Assembly (NCBI GenBank): GCA_002007465.1
Contig: LNAC01000757.1
Coordinates: 607,029 to 671,028 of the forward strand
DNA: 64,000 bases
Source of the DNA: Ailurus styani
Taxonomy: Eukaryota > Chordata > Mammalia > Carnivora > Ailuridae
Direction: 5' to 3'
Notes under the pieces: model-generated
What the model was told of the DNA's origin: nothing
What the model saw: the letters and a program-made list of their open reading frames with translations, nothing else
The model's database searches: none
Program-made: the position numbers and the translations under genes
Shown here: one piece after another, positions 23,860-35,240 of the stretch
Numbering within the stretch: the stretch's first letter is position 1
Layout: each line of letters starts with the position of its first letter

Positions 23860-25415
23860 GATTGGATTCTCATTGCTTTAAAGATTGGAACAAAAATGAA
23901 AATCTTTGATTAGTGTCTCTTTTCTACACTAGTCCACTGGCTCCATTAAATCAGGGCCACATCTGATTTTGCTCACCATTGTACTCTCGTAAGCTAACAC
24001 AAGGCCTCGCTATTAGTAAACATCAGATCTGGATAAACACAATTTTGTCTTACATGCCGACATTTGAAAAAAAAAGCAGGTTAATTACTAGAGGATGGTA
24101 AGAAAGGTGAAAATAACTTGAAAAAGGAGTTGTAAGGTTTTAGAGGCTATTATTTTTTCCTTACTATTTACATTATATGTGGTTTCAAAATTCATGACTC
24201 CCCCTTTTCTTGATGCAAGTAGATACCTAGCACCCCACTAATATTCGTGTGCCAAGTGGAGGAAGATTTTGTTAATCCACAAAATGTCTGAAGAAGAGAG
24301 AAAGAAAGCATTTTCAAGTAGTTGGATAATAATTGGAAGTGGTAAGAGCTGATTTAACATGATGTGTATTTGTACATCAGGGGAATTTGTGTAAAGTAGT
24401 GATCTGAGAATTGTTGAAGATCAAAGAAAGTTGCTTGAAGGGGAGTCAGATGAGTCTCTGAGCCAGTTAACAAATAACGGCTCCATTCTCCCTGAGCTTG
24501 CGGGAGCCTGCTGGAGAACTAGATGGCAAGCAGTGGATAATCTTCCTTTGTTTGTACAGAACTAAGGGAAATCAATGAGGGCCAAAAGTCATTTTGATAT
24601 GAGATGGAAACTATAGATAGTAATAAGTTGATCGAATAAATGAAGTGGACAAAATTATTGATTGCTGCTTTTTTCTGTAAAAACATAACACCACATTGCA
24701 TATAGACCTGTGACAAATTAACTGCACTTGCACCAAATTAGAAATATTACCACAGTTTTGTGTTTGGAAATTGATTAAATAATTCAGAATTCCATATAAT
24801 TATTTGAATTCCATGTAGTGTAATTTGGCTTAATACACCAAAAAATGAATAAGATAGGAAGATACTTAAGTGATAACTCCATACCCCAAAGATAAATGGT
24901 TGTCGAGGATACTTTTAATGATCATCACAGACGGTAATTAATAGCTTCCCACAGAATCCCATCTTAGTGTTAAATAATACTGTAGTCAAAAATTATTTGG
25001 GGCTTATGTAAACTCTCTCTTGGGGGCCTTTTAAGCTCCTACACTTTTATTGGTCTTTTGTGAGAATAGAATACAATTGTTCTGTGCTCTCTTTACGATT
25101 AATTCCATGTATATTTGAAGGAGGCTTTTGCAACCTTTAATGTTATATTTTACAGTCTACATAAGCCAATGTGTACTATTTGTAGGCATGAAATCGAATT
25201 CTTTTGTCAACTTACAACCATTCCAGTTTCTATAGAGCCCTCTTAAAATACAAAAGAAGTTAAAAGTTCATCAGCCTAGACTGTCCATGAGGTTATAATT
25301 ATTGAAGCTGATAATAGGTACAATGATGTTCATTTTTACTTTTGTATATGCTTGAAATTCTTTATGGTAAAAATTTTAAAAGTATATCCAGAGTCTGTTA
25401 GCTAAGGGCCAAAGC
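23860..25415. other. Unassigned DNA
   Basis: No gene or repeat recognised. Confidence 0.4.
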
Positions 25416-25416
25416 A

Positions 25417-25444
25417 TGCATGTATGTGTGTGCGTGCGTGTGTG

Positions 25445-25495
<51 letters not shown>
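25417..25495. repeat. Long (TG)n microsatellite with CGTG interruptions
   Basis: About 75 bases of TG with a few tgcg/cgtg units near 25431-25452. The longest alternating purine-pyrimidine tract in the window, likely polymorphic and Z-DNA-prone in principle. Confidence 0.97.
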
Positions 25496-25497
<2 letters not shown>

Positions 25498-25499
25498 CC

Positions 25500-26435
25500 G
25501 GGTTGGCTCTTCAACTTTTAGATTCACGGTGAGTGACTATTTCTTTGAGCTCCTATAGCTCTGTGCTTCGGTAATTCTGGGTGATGTCAGTAAAAGTAAT
25601 TCTGTTTTATTAAAGTAACTAAATTTACTCAGGCAGGACGTATTGCTCAAAGTCCTCTGGTTTCAATATTTGTATTCTCTAAGTGGTTATTTGATTCCAA
25701 AAAGGGTCTGAAGAGGGTGGATTTTTGCAGAACAATATTTCTGGACATTCGCAAGTAATGTGTCTATTAATACTGTCTCTATGTACTGTATCATCCACTG
25801 GAGCAAAACAAGAGTCTGGCTTCTCTTGCAGAATAGTTCCAGTAGCCAATGTAGCATTTTAGTGGAGAAAACATTCACCAGGAGTCAAGAGAGGCAAATT
25901 TTAATTCTTCACCATCTATCCTCACTGAGAGAAATTCACATAACTATGCTTCCTAGCTCATTTAAAATTCATGAGGCCTAAACTCATAACTACAGTTCAT
26001 GCCTCTTGTTTATTTCATATTAAACATCTGTCATTTCCCAGTGGTCTCACACTCTGCACCCCTTTCACCTGAGCCCTCTCCAATATTGACTTCCCTCTTC
26101 ATGGAGAACACAAGGTCCTAGAATGCACATTCTTTCAATTATCCGCCTCTGTATCAGTGTCTCCATGTCCTTTTCCTCTGATTTTTGTTTCACTTAACTG
26201 TGACTTTACTTACAGTCTTTTCTCCCTGAATTTCCCTTCCACAACTTACCTACCCTGGCAAAATCCTAGTTTTCCTCTAGTGACAAGGCAATGTCAGTTG
26301 TTTCATAGCTTCTCCCCTGTTCCTGCAGAGGCAGAATCAACATCATCTTGCTTCCTTGGGTACTTGGCTCATAGCTCTAACATGGTGGAATTTCATAAAG
26401 CGATTTATTTCCCTTTGCCTAATTTAATGGGCTCC
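25500..26435. other. Unassigned DNA, pyrimidine-rich second half
   Basis: No gene supported. The ORFs at 25760-25981 and 26157-26489 are Ser/Pro/Phe-rich with no recognisable domain. 26050-26435 may be a diverged 3' region of an L2/CR1-type element, but I cannot show it. Confidence 0.35.
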
Positions 26436-26439
26436 TCCT

Positions 26440-26555
26440 CGCACTCAAGTATGAGTTCCTTGGGGGAATACATCTTTGCTTATTCATAATTCTAATTCCA
26501 GGGTACAGAACACGGAATATAGTAATGGGAACTTAATAAATCTTAAACTGGAATT
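26440..26555 (+). mobile_element. L2/CR1-like 3' tail fossil
   Basis: 'caagtatgagttccttggg', 'ggtacagaacacggaatat' and 'ggaacttaataaatc' follow the order of the L2 tail pattern (gagctccatgag, cctggcacatag, gctcaataaat). Highly diverged. Confidence 0.5.
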
Positions 26556-26867
26556 GAAATATTTCTCTCTCTGGCTGAAGAAAAAATGAAAACATGGTGT
26601 TTCCTTTTCTAAAAAAAAACCTACTATTTTTATTCTTGATTCTCTGTCTGTATTTTAACACGTGTTACATTCATAGATTATGATGCTTGCATTTTCCCCT
26701 TCTCTACTGGCTTTTGTTTTCTTCAGGAAGTAGATCATTTTAGTGAATATGAAAAAAAGGGAAGAAACAAAAGTAGCGGGTGTGCGAGAATTCTATCTTT
26801 GGATTTATAAGTAGATGATAGGTGCATTCTTCTTTTGCTCTTCTGACTTGTGTATGGGAGATTTATT

Positions 26868-26935
26868 TTATATATATATATGTACATATATACATATATA
26901 TATATAATTTACATGTATATAATATATGCAATATA
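26868..26935. repeat. (TA)n-rich low-complexity tract
   Basis: Alternating TATA/CATA blocks between about 26868 and 26935. Confidence 0.9.
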
Positions 26936-26939
26936 TTTG

Positions 26940-27495
26940 CTTCACTCTCTCTCCACCTAAGAAACTACTGCATATTAGAGGAAGGCTAGATTTTCACTGC
27001 TGGGGAAAGTTGGCACTAGATATTGGCTTTGACTGACTTATCATTATAACCCAAGTTATTCAACTGCTTTGTATTACCTGTGGTCAAGATTTGGCAATAA
27101 CAGAAAACAAGATATTTTCTAGTTTCTTTGCTCTGGCAAAAATCTAATTATCTTTGATTCAGTAAGTTTATTCCAAATATATTTATTGTATTTGCATTGT
27201 AAATGGCTTCTGTCTTTCCTGGTCAAGGCAGGGTACAGGGGCTGGGTGGAATATTAATTATTACAATCTGTATTATCACTATTCTATATTATTATTAATT
27301 AACATAATATGTAATTATTCTACAAAGAAATATCTCTAATACTCAAACCCTTGCATCTTTCCTCATCCTCAAAAGTATAGATATCACAAGCAGAATTTTA
27401 AGAAATATCTTCTACCTTAATATATTCAAATTTATGTCTTTCTATAAAAAATTTCCTTGACCATGCTTATCACTTAAAATCGTTTGGAAATTTTT
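26940..27495. other. Unassigned AT-rich DNA
   Basis: Nothing recognised. Confidence 0.4.
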
Positions 27496-27499
27496 AATG

Positions 27500-27620
27500 T
27501 AACATTTACTAAGCATTTGTGAATAAGCACATACAGTGTTCAAAATGCTTTTCCTCTTCAATATTAACTCACAAAGATGCTGTGAGATTGGTGTGTGGTA
27601 TGTAGTATTATTAAAACTTC
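27500..27620 (+). mobile_element. MIR-like fossil
   Basis: 'taacatttactaagcatttg', 'gttcaaaatgcttttcctc', 'aactcacaaagatgctgtga' follow the MIR order (increasing order of pattern words from the core to the tail). Confidence 0.5.
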
Positions 27621-27684
27621 AGCAATGTTGAATATTTACCAAATTCTGTGGTAAATATTAGGCTCTTAATACTTATGCTATTAC

Positions 27685-27805
27685 TAATAGGTAAAATTTA
27701 TTGATCTACTTTGTGCCAAACTCTAAAAGTTCTATGTACACTAACTCATTTAAACCATGCATTCACCCAGTAAGATGGGTGCTCCTCTTATCCCCAAGAT
27801 ACGCT
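27685..27805 (+). mobile_element. MIR-like fossil, second copy
   Basis: 'tactttgtgccaaactc', 'gttctatgtacactaactca', 'cccagtaagatgggtgctcc' match the MIR word order. It lies about 65 bases downstream of another MIR-like piece. Confidence 0.55.
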
Positions 27806-27809
27806 TGCT

Positions 27810-28300
27810 AAAACAGATGCTAAAGGATGTTTGAATTAGAGATAATAAATAGGAAGTAACAGTGTCATGATTTGATCACGTGTTCATCTCCAAGCTGGTT
27901 GTCTTCAGTACAATTATGCCCCTGCTTTGCCTAGCAAGTGGTATAAACAGTGGACTCCTTTTATTGCCTCATTTTGCTTGCCACATCAGACAGCTTAGTC
28001 TGACTTCTTCTTTAGTGATTGTTTTGAAATTCCTTCAGCAAAGGCGGACAAGGACCATCTCCTCGACAAATTCAATCAGCTTTCCTCTGTCCTCATCTCG
28101 GATCTTGTTGAAATCTGCTTATGTGTGAGGTGGTATAATAAGGCTTATGTTACAGGATGGTTTTCAGAACTAAATAAGGTACATGTGCAAAGTACCTAGC
28201 CATGGGTGGCACTCAGACTTATTTTCATGAAAGACTAAAGCAATCCTGGTCACAAAGCTGCATAGAATAAGTGCATATCAGCAACAGAATAATTAAAAAG
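27810..28300. other. Unassigned DNA
   Basis: The short ORF 27880-28128 has no recognisable domain. No other feature recognised. Confidence 0.4.
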
Positions 28301-28308
28301 AAATTCTG

Positions 28309-28419
28309 GGGGCACCTGGCTGGCTCAGCAGGTGGAGCCTGTGACTCTTGATCCCCAGGTTGTGAGTCGGATTCCCACGTTGGGTTCAGAGATTACTTAA
28401 AAATAAAATCTTAAAAAAT
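28309..28419 (+). mobile_element. Short, older CAN-SINE, sense
   Basis: Head ggggcacctggctggctcag, then directly 'ggttgtgagtcggattccc' and 'gattacttaaaaataaaatc'. It lacks the CT-rich body and matches the short old carnivore SINE form. Flanked by aaattctg at 28301-28308 and 28420-28427. Confidence 0.88.
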
Positions 28420-28429
28420 AAATTCTGAT

Positions 28430-29430
28430 CTCTAATGATGTATCTCAAAGAGCATGAAAGGTGACTCCTTTATCACCCCACCTAACAGGTAGCCGGTACA
28501 GTCTCCCCTCCCCAGATGCCTCCCCTCCGCTACTGCAGGAGCATTTCACTTTTCGAATCTGAGAACTCTTCTGAACCCCAGTTGTGTAGTATCTCACTGA
28601 TTTTTTTTTTCCTCTCCTCATTCTCTGGCTCTCGGATCTTCTAATGCTGCCTCAAAATTGGTGTGAGTCCAGGGTGGGTAGATGCCCTTTTGGGGAATGA
28701 GGGATGCCTGCAGGAAGAGGGAAGGGGAAGCAAATGTCCCCACTCGCCCTGAAAAGTTTCCTCTCCCATGGTCCGGCTATTCTCCCTTTCCACTTCTCCA
28801 AACACATTGTGTTTATGTGCTCTTCTGACAGTTCTTCTTTCTACTATAAAAAGTCACTGAAGAAAATAACCCCCAGCACTGTCTTCCATTACCCTCTCCC
28901 TCTAGCTTTCTCTCTTGATGTTAAACCTACTCCAGAAAAGTTATCACCTCCATGCAGTGACTCCCAAACCTGGCTTTCTAAATTCAGTCACAAATTTTTG
29001 ATCTGCTGTTGCCCCCTTTCACTGGATAAGTTTATCCTCACTCACCTGAGTGGAATGCATCTTCAATAGTCTTAAGGTCAAAAACCTAAACATTCATCTT
29101 TTCTTTTCAGATGGACTTTCTGTTGTTGGTGTTATCTACTTCTGTTCAAGGCTGTCTCTTTTTCTTTTATCTTTGACACTCCCTATTCTCTTAATCCTAA
29201 ATTCAATATGTTGCCAAACACAATCAACTCTACTGTTACTATATTTCTTGTTTCTTTCTTCTTCTTTCCATGGCTTCTGTCAATATGCTAGATCAAGCAG
29301 GTATTTCTGACCTATATTACAGTGAAATAAACTCATCTGCCCAGATCTAGTTTCTCCCTGATGGAAACCATCCCTCATGGCATTCACAGATCTATCTCCC
29401 TAAACCACAGTTTATAAAAAGTCATTCTCC
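28430..29430. other. Unassigned pyrimidine-rich DNA
   Basis: The ORFs 28704-29069 (121 codons) and 29050-29310 show no recognisable protein domain. The composition and words such as 'cctccatgcagtgactccc' hint at internal L2/CR1-type sequence, but this is not secure. Confidence 0.35.
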
Positions 29431-29434
29431 TTAT

Positions 29435-29763
29435 AAAGACCCTGCAGTGTCTCCTCAGCTTTCTGAATTGAGTTGAAACTCCCTTAGTTGGTACTCAAGA
29501 ACAGCAACAGAGCAGTCCAAACCTTTATTTATTGACCCCTATATGATTTTTACCATTACTACATCCAACACAAAAATCACACTGGAAGCACTATGGCCTC
29601 TGAATTTGGCCTTAATTTTCTCCTGCTACCTTTGCTTTTGTAATCTTTCAAACTGGAAGGATCCTCATGGCTTTCATTCACACATGGTGAAAGGTAAGAT
29701 AGCATTCAAGACACACTGGCAAGTTCATTAAAAAAAAAACTTTTCCTGTCTTGCATTCAAGAA
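29435..29763 (+). mobile_element. L2-like LINE fossil, left part, interrupted by L1
   Basis: 'tgcagtgtctcctcagcttt', 'ttgagttgaaactcccttag' and 'actatggcctctgaatttgg' resemble the L2 internal-to-3' order. The right part appears to resume at 33742-33965 ('ctgtgaactacttggagcac' and 'actcaatagatactggattg'), on the far side of the L1. Confidence 0.55.
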
Positions 29764-30003
29764 GAAGCAATCTCTTTTTTTAATTTTATTTTATTTTTAT
29801 TCTTTGCCCAAGGGGTACAGGTCTGTGAATCATCAGGCTTACATCTTTCACAGCACTCACCAAAGCACAAACCCTCCCCAATGTCCATAACCCATCCACC
29901 CTATCCCTACCCTCCCACCCCCCAGTAACCCTCAGTTTGTTTTGTGAGATTAGGAGTCTCTTATGGTTTGTCTCCTTCCCCATCCCATCTTGTTTCATTA
30001 TTT

Positions 30004-30049
30004 TTCCCTCCCTACCCCCCACAACCCCCCACCCTGCCCCTCAAGTTCC
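30004..30049 (-). other. G-rich polypurine tract in the L1 3'UTR
   Basis: On the minus strand, just after the ORF2 stop, runs of G3-G6 follow each other (plus strand: tccctccctacccccc, then acaaccccccaccctgcccc). Several G-runs separated by short loops fit a G-quadruplex, a known property of L1 3'UTRs. The equivalent site in the L1 at 20.1 kb is where the N gap begins. Confidence 0.8.
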
Positions 30050-33000
30050 TCATATCAGAGAGATCATATGATAATTGTCTTTCTCTGATTGACTTATTTC
30101 GCTCAGCATAATACCCTCCAGTTCCATCCATGTCGTTGCGAATGGCAAGATTTCGTTTCTTTTGATAGCTGCATAATATTCCATTGTATATATATACCAC
30201 ATCTTCTTTATCCATTCATCTGTTGATGGACATCTAGGTTCTTTCCATAGTTTGGCTATTGTGGACATTGCTGCTATAAACATTCGGGTGCACGTGCCCC
30301 TGAGGAACACTACCTTTGTGTCTTTAGGATAAATACCCAGTAGTGCGATTGCTGGGTCGTAGGGTAGCTCCATTTTCAACTTTTTGAGGAATCTCCATAC
30401 TGTTTTCCAGAGTGGCTGCACCAGTTTGCATTCCCACCAACAGTGTAGGAGGGTTCCCCTTTCTCCGCAACCTCGCCAACATCTGTCATTTCCTGACTTG
30501 TTGATTTTAGCCATTCTGACTGGTGTAAGGTGGTATCTCGCTGTGGTTTTAATTTGTATTTCTCTGATGCCGAGTGATGTTGAGCACTTTCTCATGTGTC
30601 TGTTGGCCATTTGGATGTCTTCTTTGGAGAAATGTCTGTTCATGTCTTCTGCCCATTTCTTGACTGGGTTATTTGTTTTATGGGTGTTGAGTTTGAGAAG
30701 CTCTTTATAGATTTTGGATACTAGCCCTTTATCTGATATGTCATTTGCAAATATCTTCTCCCATTCTGTCAGTTGTCTTTTGGTTTTGTTGACTGTTTCC
30801 TTTGCTGTGCAAAAGCTTTTAATCTTGATGAAGTCCCAATAGTTCATTTTTGCCCTTGCTTCCCTTGCCTTTGGTGAGGTTCCTAGGAAGAAGTTGCTGC
30901 GGTTGAGGTCGAAGAGGTTGCTGCCTGTGTTCTCCTCGAGGATTTTGATGGATTCCTTTCTCACATTGAGGTCTTTTATCCATTTTGAGTCTATTTTTGT
31001 GTGTGGTGTCAGGAAATGATCCAGTTTCATTTTTCTGCATGTGGCTGACCAGTTTTCCCAACACCATTTGTTGAAGAGACTGTCTTTTTCCCACTGGACA
31101 TTCTTTCCTGCTTTGTCGAAGATTAGTTGACCATAGAGTTGAGGGTCCATTTTTGGGTTCTCTATTCTGTTCCACTGGTCTATGTGTCTGTTTTTGTGCC
31201 AGTACCATACTGTCTTGATGATGACGGCTTTGTAATAGAGCTTGAAATCTGGAATTGTGATGCCGCCAACTTTGCTTTTTTTTTTCAACATTCCTTTGGC
31301 TATTCGGGGTCTTTTCTGGTTCCATATAAATTTTAGGATTATTTGTTCCATTTCTTTGAAGTAAATTGCTGGTATTTTGATGGGGATTGCATTAAATGTG
31401 TAGATTGCTCTAGGTAGCATAGACATTTTCACAATATTTATTCTACCCATCCATGAGCATGGAATGTTTTTCCACTTCTTTGTGTCTTCCTCAATTTCTT
31501 TCATGAGTACTTTATAGTTTTCTGAATACAGATTCTTTGCCTCTTTGGTTAGGTTTATTCCTAGGTATCTTATGGTTTTGGGTGCAATTGTAAATGGGAT
31601 TGACTCTTTAATTTCTCTTTCTTCTGTTTTGTTGTTGGTATATAGAAATGCAACTGATTTCTGTGCATTGATTTTATATCCTGACACTTGACTGAATTCC
31701 TGTATGAGTGCTAGCAGTTTTGGAGTGGAGTCCTTTGGGTTTTCCACATAAAGTATCATATCATCTGCAAAGAGTGAGAGTTTGACCTCTTCCTTGCCGA
31801 TTTGGATGCCTTTTATTTCTTTTTGTTGTCTGATTGCTGAGGCTAGGACTTCTAGTACTATGTTGAATAGCAGTGGTGATAGTGGACAGCCTTGCCGTGT
31901 TCCTGACTTTAGGGGAAAAGCTCTCAGTTTTTCTCCATTGAGAATGATATTCGCTGTGGGTTTTTCGTAGATGGCTTTGATGATATTGAGGTATGTACCC
32001 TCTATGCCTACACTATGAAGAGTTTTGATTAAGAAAGGGTGCTGTACTTTGTCAAATGCTTTTTCAGCATCTATTGAGAGGATCATATGGTTCTTGTTCT
32101 TTCTTTTATTAATGTCTTGTATCACATTGATTGATTTGCGAATGTTAAACCAACCTTGCATCCCAGGAATAAATCCCACTTGGTCGTGGTGAATAATCCT
32201 TTTTATGTGCTGCTGGATCCTATTGGCTAGTATTTTGTTGAGGATTTTTGCATCCGTATTCATCAAAGATATTGGTCTGTAATTCTCCTTCTTGATGGGG
32301 TCTTTGCCTGGTTTGGGGATCAAGGTAATGCTGGCCTCATAAAAGGAGTTTGGAAGTTTTCCTTCCAATTCTATTTTTTGGAACAGTTTCAGGAGAATAG
32401 GTATTAATTCTTCTTTAAATGTTTGGTAGAATTCCCCTGGGAAGCCGTCTGGCCCTGGGCTCTTGTTCGTTGGGAGATTTTTGATGACTGCTTCAATCTC
32501 CTTACTGGTGATGGGTCTATTCAGGTCTTCAGTTTCTTCCTGGTTCAGTTTTGGTAGTTTATATTTCTCTAAGAATGCATCCATTTCTTCCAGATTGTCA
32601 AATTTGCTGGTGTAGAGTTGCTCATAATATGTTCTTAGAATTGTTTGTATTTCTTTGGTGTTGGTTGTGATCTCTCCTCTTTCATTCATGATTTTATTAA
32701 TTTGAGTCCTTTCTCTTTTCTTTTGGATAAGTCTGGCCAGGGGTTTATCAATCTTATTAATTCTTTCAAAGAACCAGCTCCTAGTTTCATTGATTTGTTC
32801 CACTGTTCTTTTGGTTTCTATTTCATTGATTTCTGCTCTGATCTTTATGATTTCTCTTCTCCTGTTGGGTGTAGGCTTTCTTTGCTGTTCTTTCTCTAGC
32901 TTTTGTAGGTGTAGAGTTAGGTTGTGTACTTGAGACCTTTCTTGTTTCTTGAGAAAGGCTTGTATTGCTATATACTTTCCTCTTAGGACTGCTTTTGCTG

Positions 33001-33723
33001 TGTCCCAAAGATTTTGAACAGTTGTGTTTTCATTTTCATTTGTTTCCATGAATTTTTTTAATTCTTCTTTAATTTCCTGGTTGACCCATTCATTCTTGAG
33101 TAGGGTGTTCTTTAGCCTCCATGTATTTGAGTTCTTTCCAACTTTCCTCTTGTGGTTGAGTTCTAGTTTCAGAGCATTATGGTCTGAAAATATGCAGGGA
33201 ATGATCCCAATCTTTTGGTACCTGTTGAGACCTGATTTGTGACCCAGAATATGGTCTATTCTGGAGAATGTTCCATGTGCACTGGAGAAGAATGTGTATT
33301 CTGTTGTTTTGGGATGGAATGTTCTGAATATATCTGTGATGTCCAACTGGTCCAGGGTGTCATTTAAAGCCTTTATTTCCTTGTTGATCTTTTGCTTTGA
33401 TGATCTGTCCATTTCAGTAAGGGGGGTGTTAAAGTCCCCTACTAATATTGTATTCTTGTCAATGTGTTTCTTTGATTTTGTTATTAATTGGTTTATATAA
33501 TTGGCTGCTCCCATGTTAGGGGCATAGATATTTATGATTGTTAGATCTTCTTGTTGGACAGATCCTTTTAGTATGATATAGTGTCCTTCCTCATCTCTTA
33601 TGATATTCTTTGGCTTAAAATCTAATTTATCTGATATAAGGATTGCCACTCCAGCTTTCTTTTGATGTCCATTGGCATGGTAAATAGTTTTCCACCCCCT
33701 CACTTTAAATATGGAGGTCTCTT
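30050..33723 (-). pseudogene. LINE-1 ORF2 (endonuclease-reverse transcriptase), N-terminally truncated but open to its natural stop
   Basis: LINE-1 ORF2p nicks target DNA and reverse-transcribes L1 RNA at the nick. The open frame starts at a chance ATG in flanking DNA (33784). About 20 flank-coded residues precede L1 sequence, so in that numbering: endonuclease motifs GDFN (D117, N119), RIDH (D177) and SDH (D201, H202) are present, but the N-terminal residues equivalent to human N14 and E43 are missing. RT signature FADD lies at residues 672-675, with TRQGCPLSP upstream. The C-terminal cysteine motif CX3CX7HX4C is C1102, C1106, H1114, C1119. The frame ends at the usual ...HMISLI stop. RT and C-terminal domains look intact; the endonuclease is broken and no L1 promoter is present. 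Confidence 0.95.
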
Positions 33724-33741
33724 GAAGCAATCTCTTTTTTT

Positions 33742-33965
33742 GATCTGCTAGAGCACCTTCTTTGCTCCTTTTTTTAAATGACATTCTATATCATGAATTC
33801 TATTAATTCTATTAAAATTTTTTGATACTTGTGTTTTCTCCTCTCTCATTACTGTGAACTACTTGGAGCACAATTTATACCTTACTTATGTTTTATTTTT
33901 TGTAATAACAGGTAGATTAACTTGAGCATAGTAAATACTCAATAGATACTGGATTGAATGTGAGT
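33742..33965 (+). mobile_element. L2-like LINE fossil, right part
   Basis: Continues the L2-like sequence of 29435-29763 after the L1: 'ctgtgaactacttggagcac', 'gagcatagtaaatactcaat' and 'agatactggattgaatg' follow the L2 tail order. The continuity is inferred from order only. Confidence 0.55.
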
Positions 33966-34197
33966 AGGTAGAGGAATATTGGCCATGGCTTAACCTCTGA
34001 GATGCCCTATGCTCATGAGCAAAACTAGGTGATTGTACTATGAATCCCTACCTAGATTCATAATTCTATAATTGTAATTATATTTTTAATTCATAGAGTA
34101 TATATTCATAATTAGATTCATAATATTTTGAAGTTTGGGATGTGAGTTTGGAAGAAGAGTTTTCACAGTCACTATAAACTTTTTTAACTGACTTCTA

Positions 34198-34389
34198 TTT
34201 TTTTTAATTTAATTTATTTGACACACAGAGAGAGAGAGATCACAAGTACGTGGAGAGGCAGGCAGAGAGAGAGAAGGAAGCAGGGTCCCTGCTGAGAAGA
34301 GGCCCAATGCAGGGCTCGATTCCAGGACCCTGAGTTCATGAGCTGAGCCAAAAGCAGATGCTTAACTGACTGAGCCAGCTAGGCGCCCC
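34198..34389 (-). mobile_element. CAN-SINE, antisense
   Basis: T/A-rich tail, gacacacagagagagagag body, and head ctgagccagctaggcgcccc. Several changes from the young consensus. The flanking repeat is not clear. Confidence 0.9.
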
Positions 34390-34995
34390 TAAATAAAGTT
34401 TGATAACCCCTGCTGGATGTGATGGTAAGTGACTGGAAATGTGATATACATGGAAATGTTAGATTTTTACTGAGGAGCCATTTTTACCTGAGATCTAGGT
34501 GAAAAGAAGAAGGCAGCAGTCATGTAAAATAGATAGCACCCTGTCTCCATGTGCGGATGGAAGGACAAGCACATGCAAAGATATTGTGGCAAGAAAAGTT
34601 GGGCCTTCCCATGCAACAGAGCAGAGCTGTATGACTAGAACATAATGTATAAAGGAGACAGTGGAAGAAGATAAAATCAGATAGGTATGAATGGTATACA
34701 TTATGGAAGAACGATTATCTGGGCTTTGGTCAATATTTTGCCTAATGAGTAAAGTCCCAATGTAAATGTATTCCCAGTTAGTGTATGGGCAAATACACAA
34801 CAATCTTTTAAACTGTGACTGGAAAAGTTGTTGTCTTTTCTTTTCTTTTAAGAACCAAATTTATTGAAAGTGTAACTTATATTTCTTGATTATTTCTATT
34901 TACTCCTCACCAAATACAATTTGTTTTCCCTTATCTAAAATCTAAAAAATTCCTCTTATGCAGATAACTGACTTCCTTGATGCCAAATTCAATTG
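34390..34995. other. Unassigned DNA
   Basis: The ORF 34495-34803 (minus, 102 codons) has no recognisable domain. Confidence 0.4.
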
Positions 34996-34999
34996 ATAC

Positions 35000-35240
35000 T
35001 TCCATTTATGTCACCTTCCGAGTGAATCCTTTCCTTTCCCCCTGCCTTCCCCAGGTAGAATTGGTTTTGCTTGCATTGGTGTATTTTTTGTACCTTATAG
35101 AAATTTTGATCAAGCACCTTAAATATTTCATCACACATATTTGCCTATGTATATAGCGTATTAGAATGTAAGCTACCAAACTCTGAGTTTCTATCCTTAA
35201 TGTTTATAACTGCTTCTATTCTTAATGTTTATAACCTAAC
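35000..35240 (+). mobile_element. Possible L2 3' fossil with a 25-bp tandem duplication
   Basis: 'gtcaccttccgagtgaatcc' and 'attagaatgtaagctaccaa' resemble L2 words. Units starting ctatccttaatgtttataac (35191) and ctattcttaatgtttataac (35216) are an almost exact tandem duplication. Confidence 0.4.

Larger units (their letters stand above)
29782..33723 (-). mobile_element. Young 5'-truncated carnivore LINE-1, 3.9 kb
   Basis: On the minus strand the element runs from inside the ORF2 endonuclease region (33723) to the 3' end (29782). A perfect 18-bp direct repeat gaagcaatctcttttttt flanks it at 29764-29781 and 33724-33741; on the minus strand it is A-rich at its start, as expected for target-primed reverse transcription. 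The tail is AATAAAAATAAAATAAAATT rather than pure A. The perfect duplication and a reading frame with no stop over more than 1200 codons indicate a recent insertion. 5'UTR, ORF1 and the first about 50 codons of ORF2 are absent, so the copy is not autonomous. Confidence 0.97.

Noticed and set aside
28704..29310. ORFs of 121 and 86 codons that overlap end to start
   Set aside because: Pyrimidine-rich Ser/Leu/Phe composition, no recognisable domain, no splice or promoter context.
30384..33500. Several plus-strand and shifted-frame ORFs across the young L1 (including 168 codons at 30819-31325)
   Set aside because: They are shadows of the intact minus-strand ORF2.
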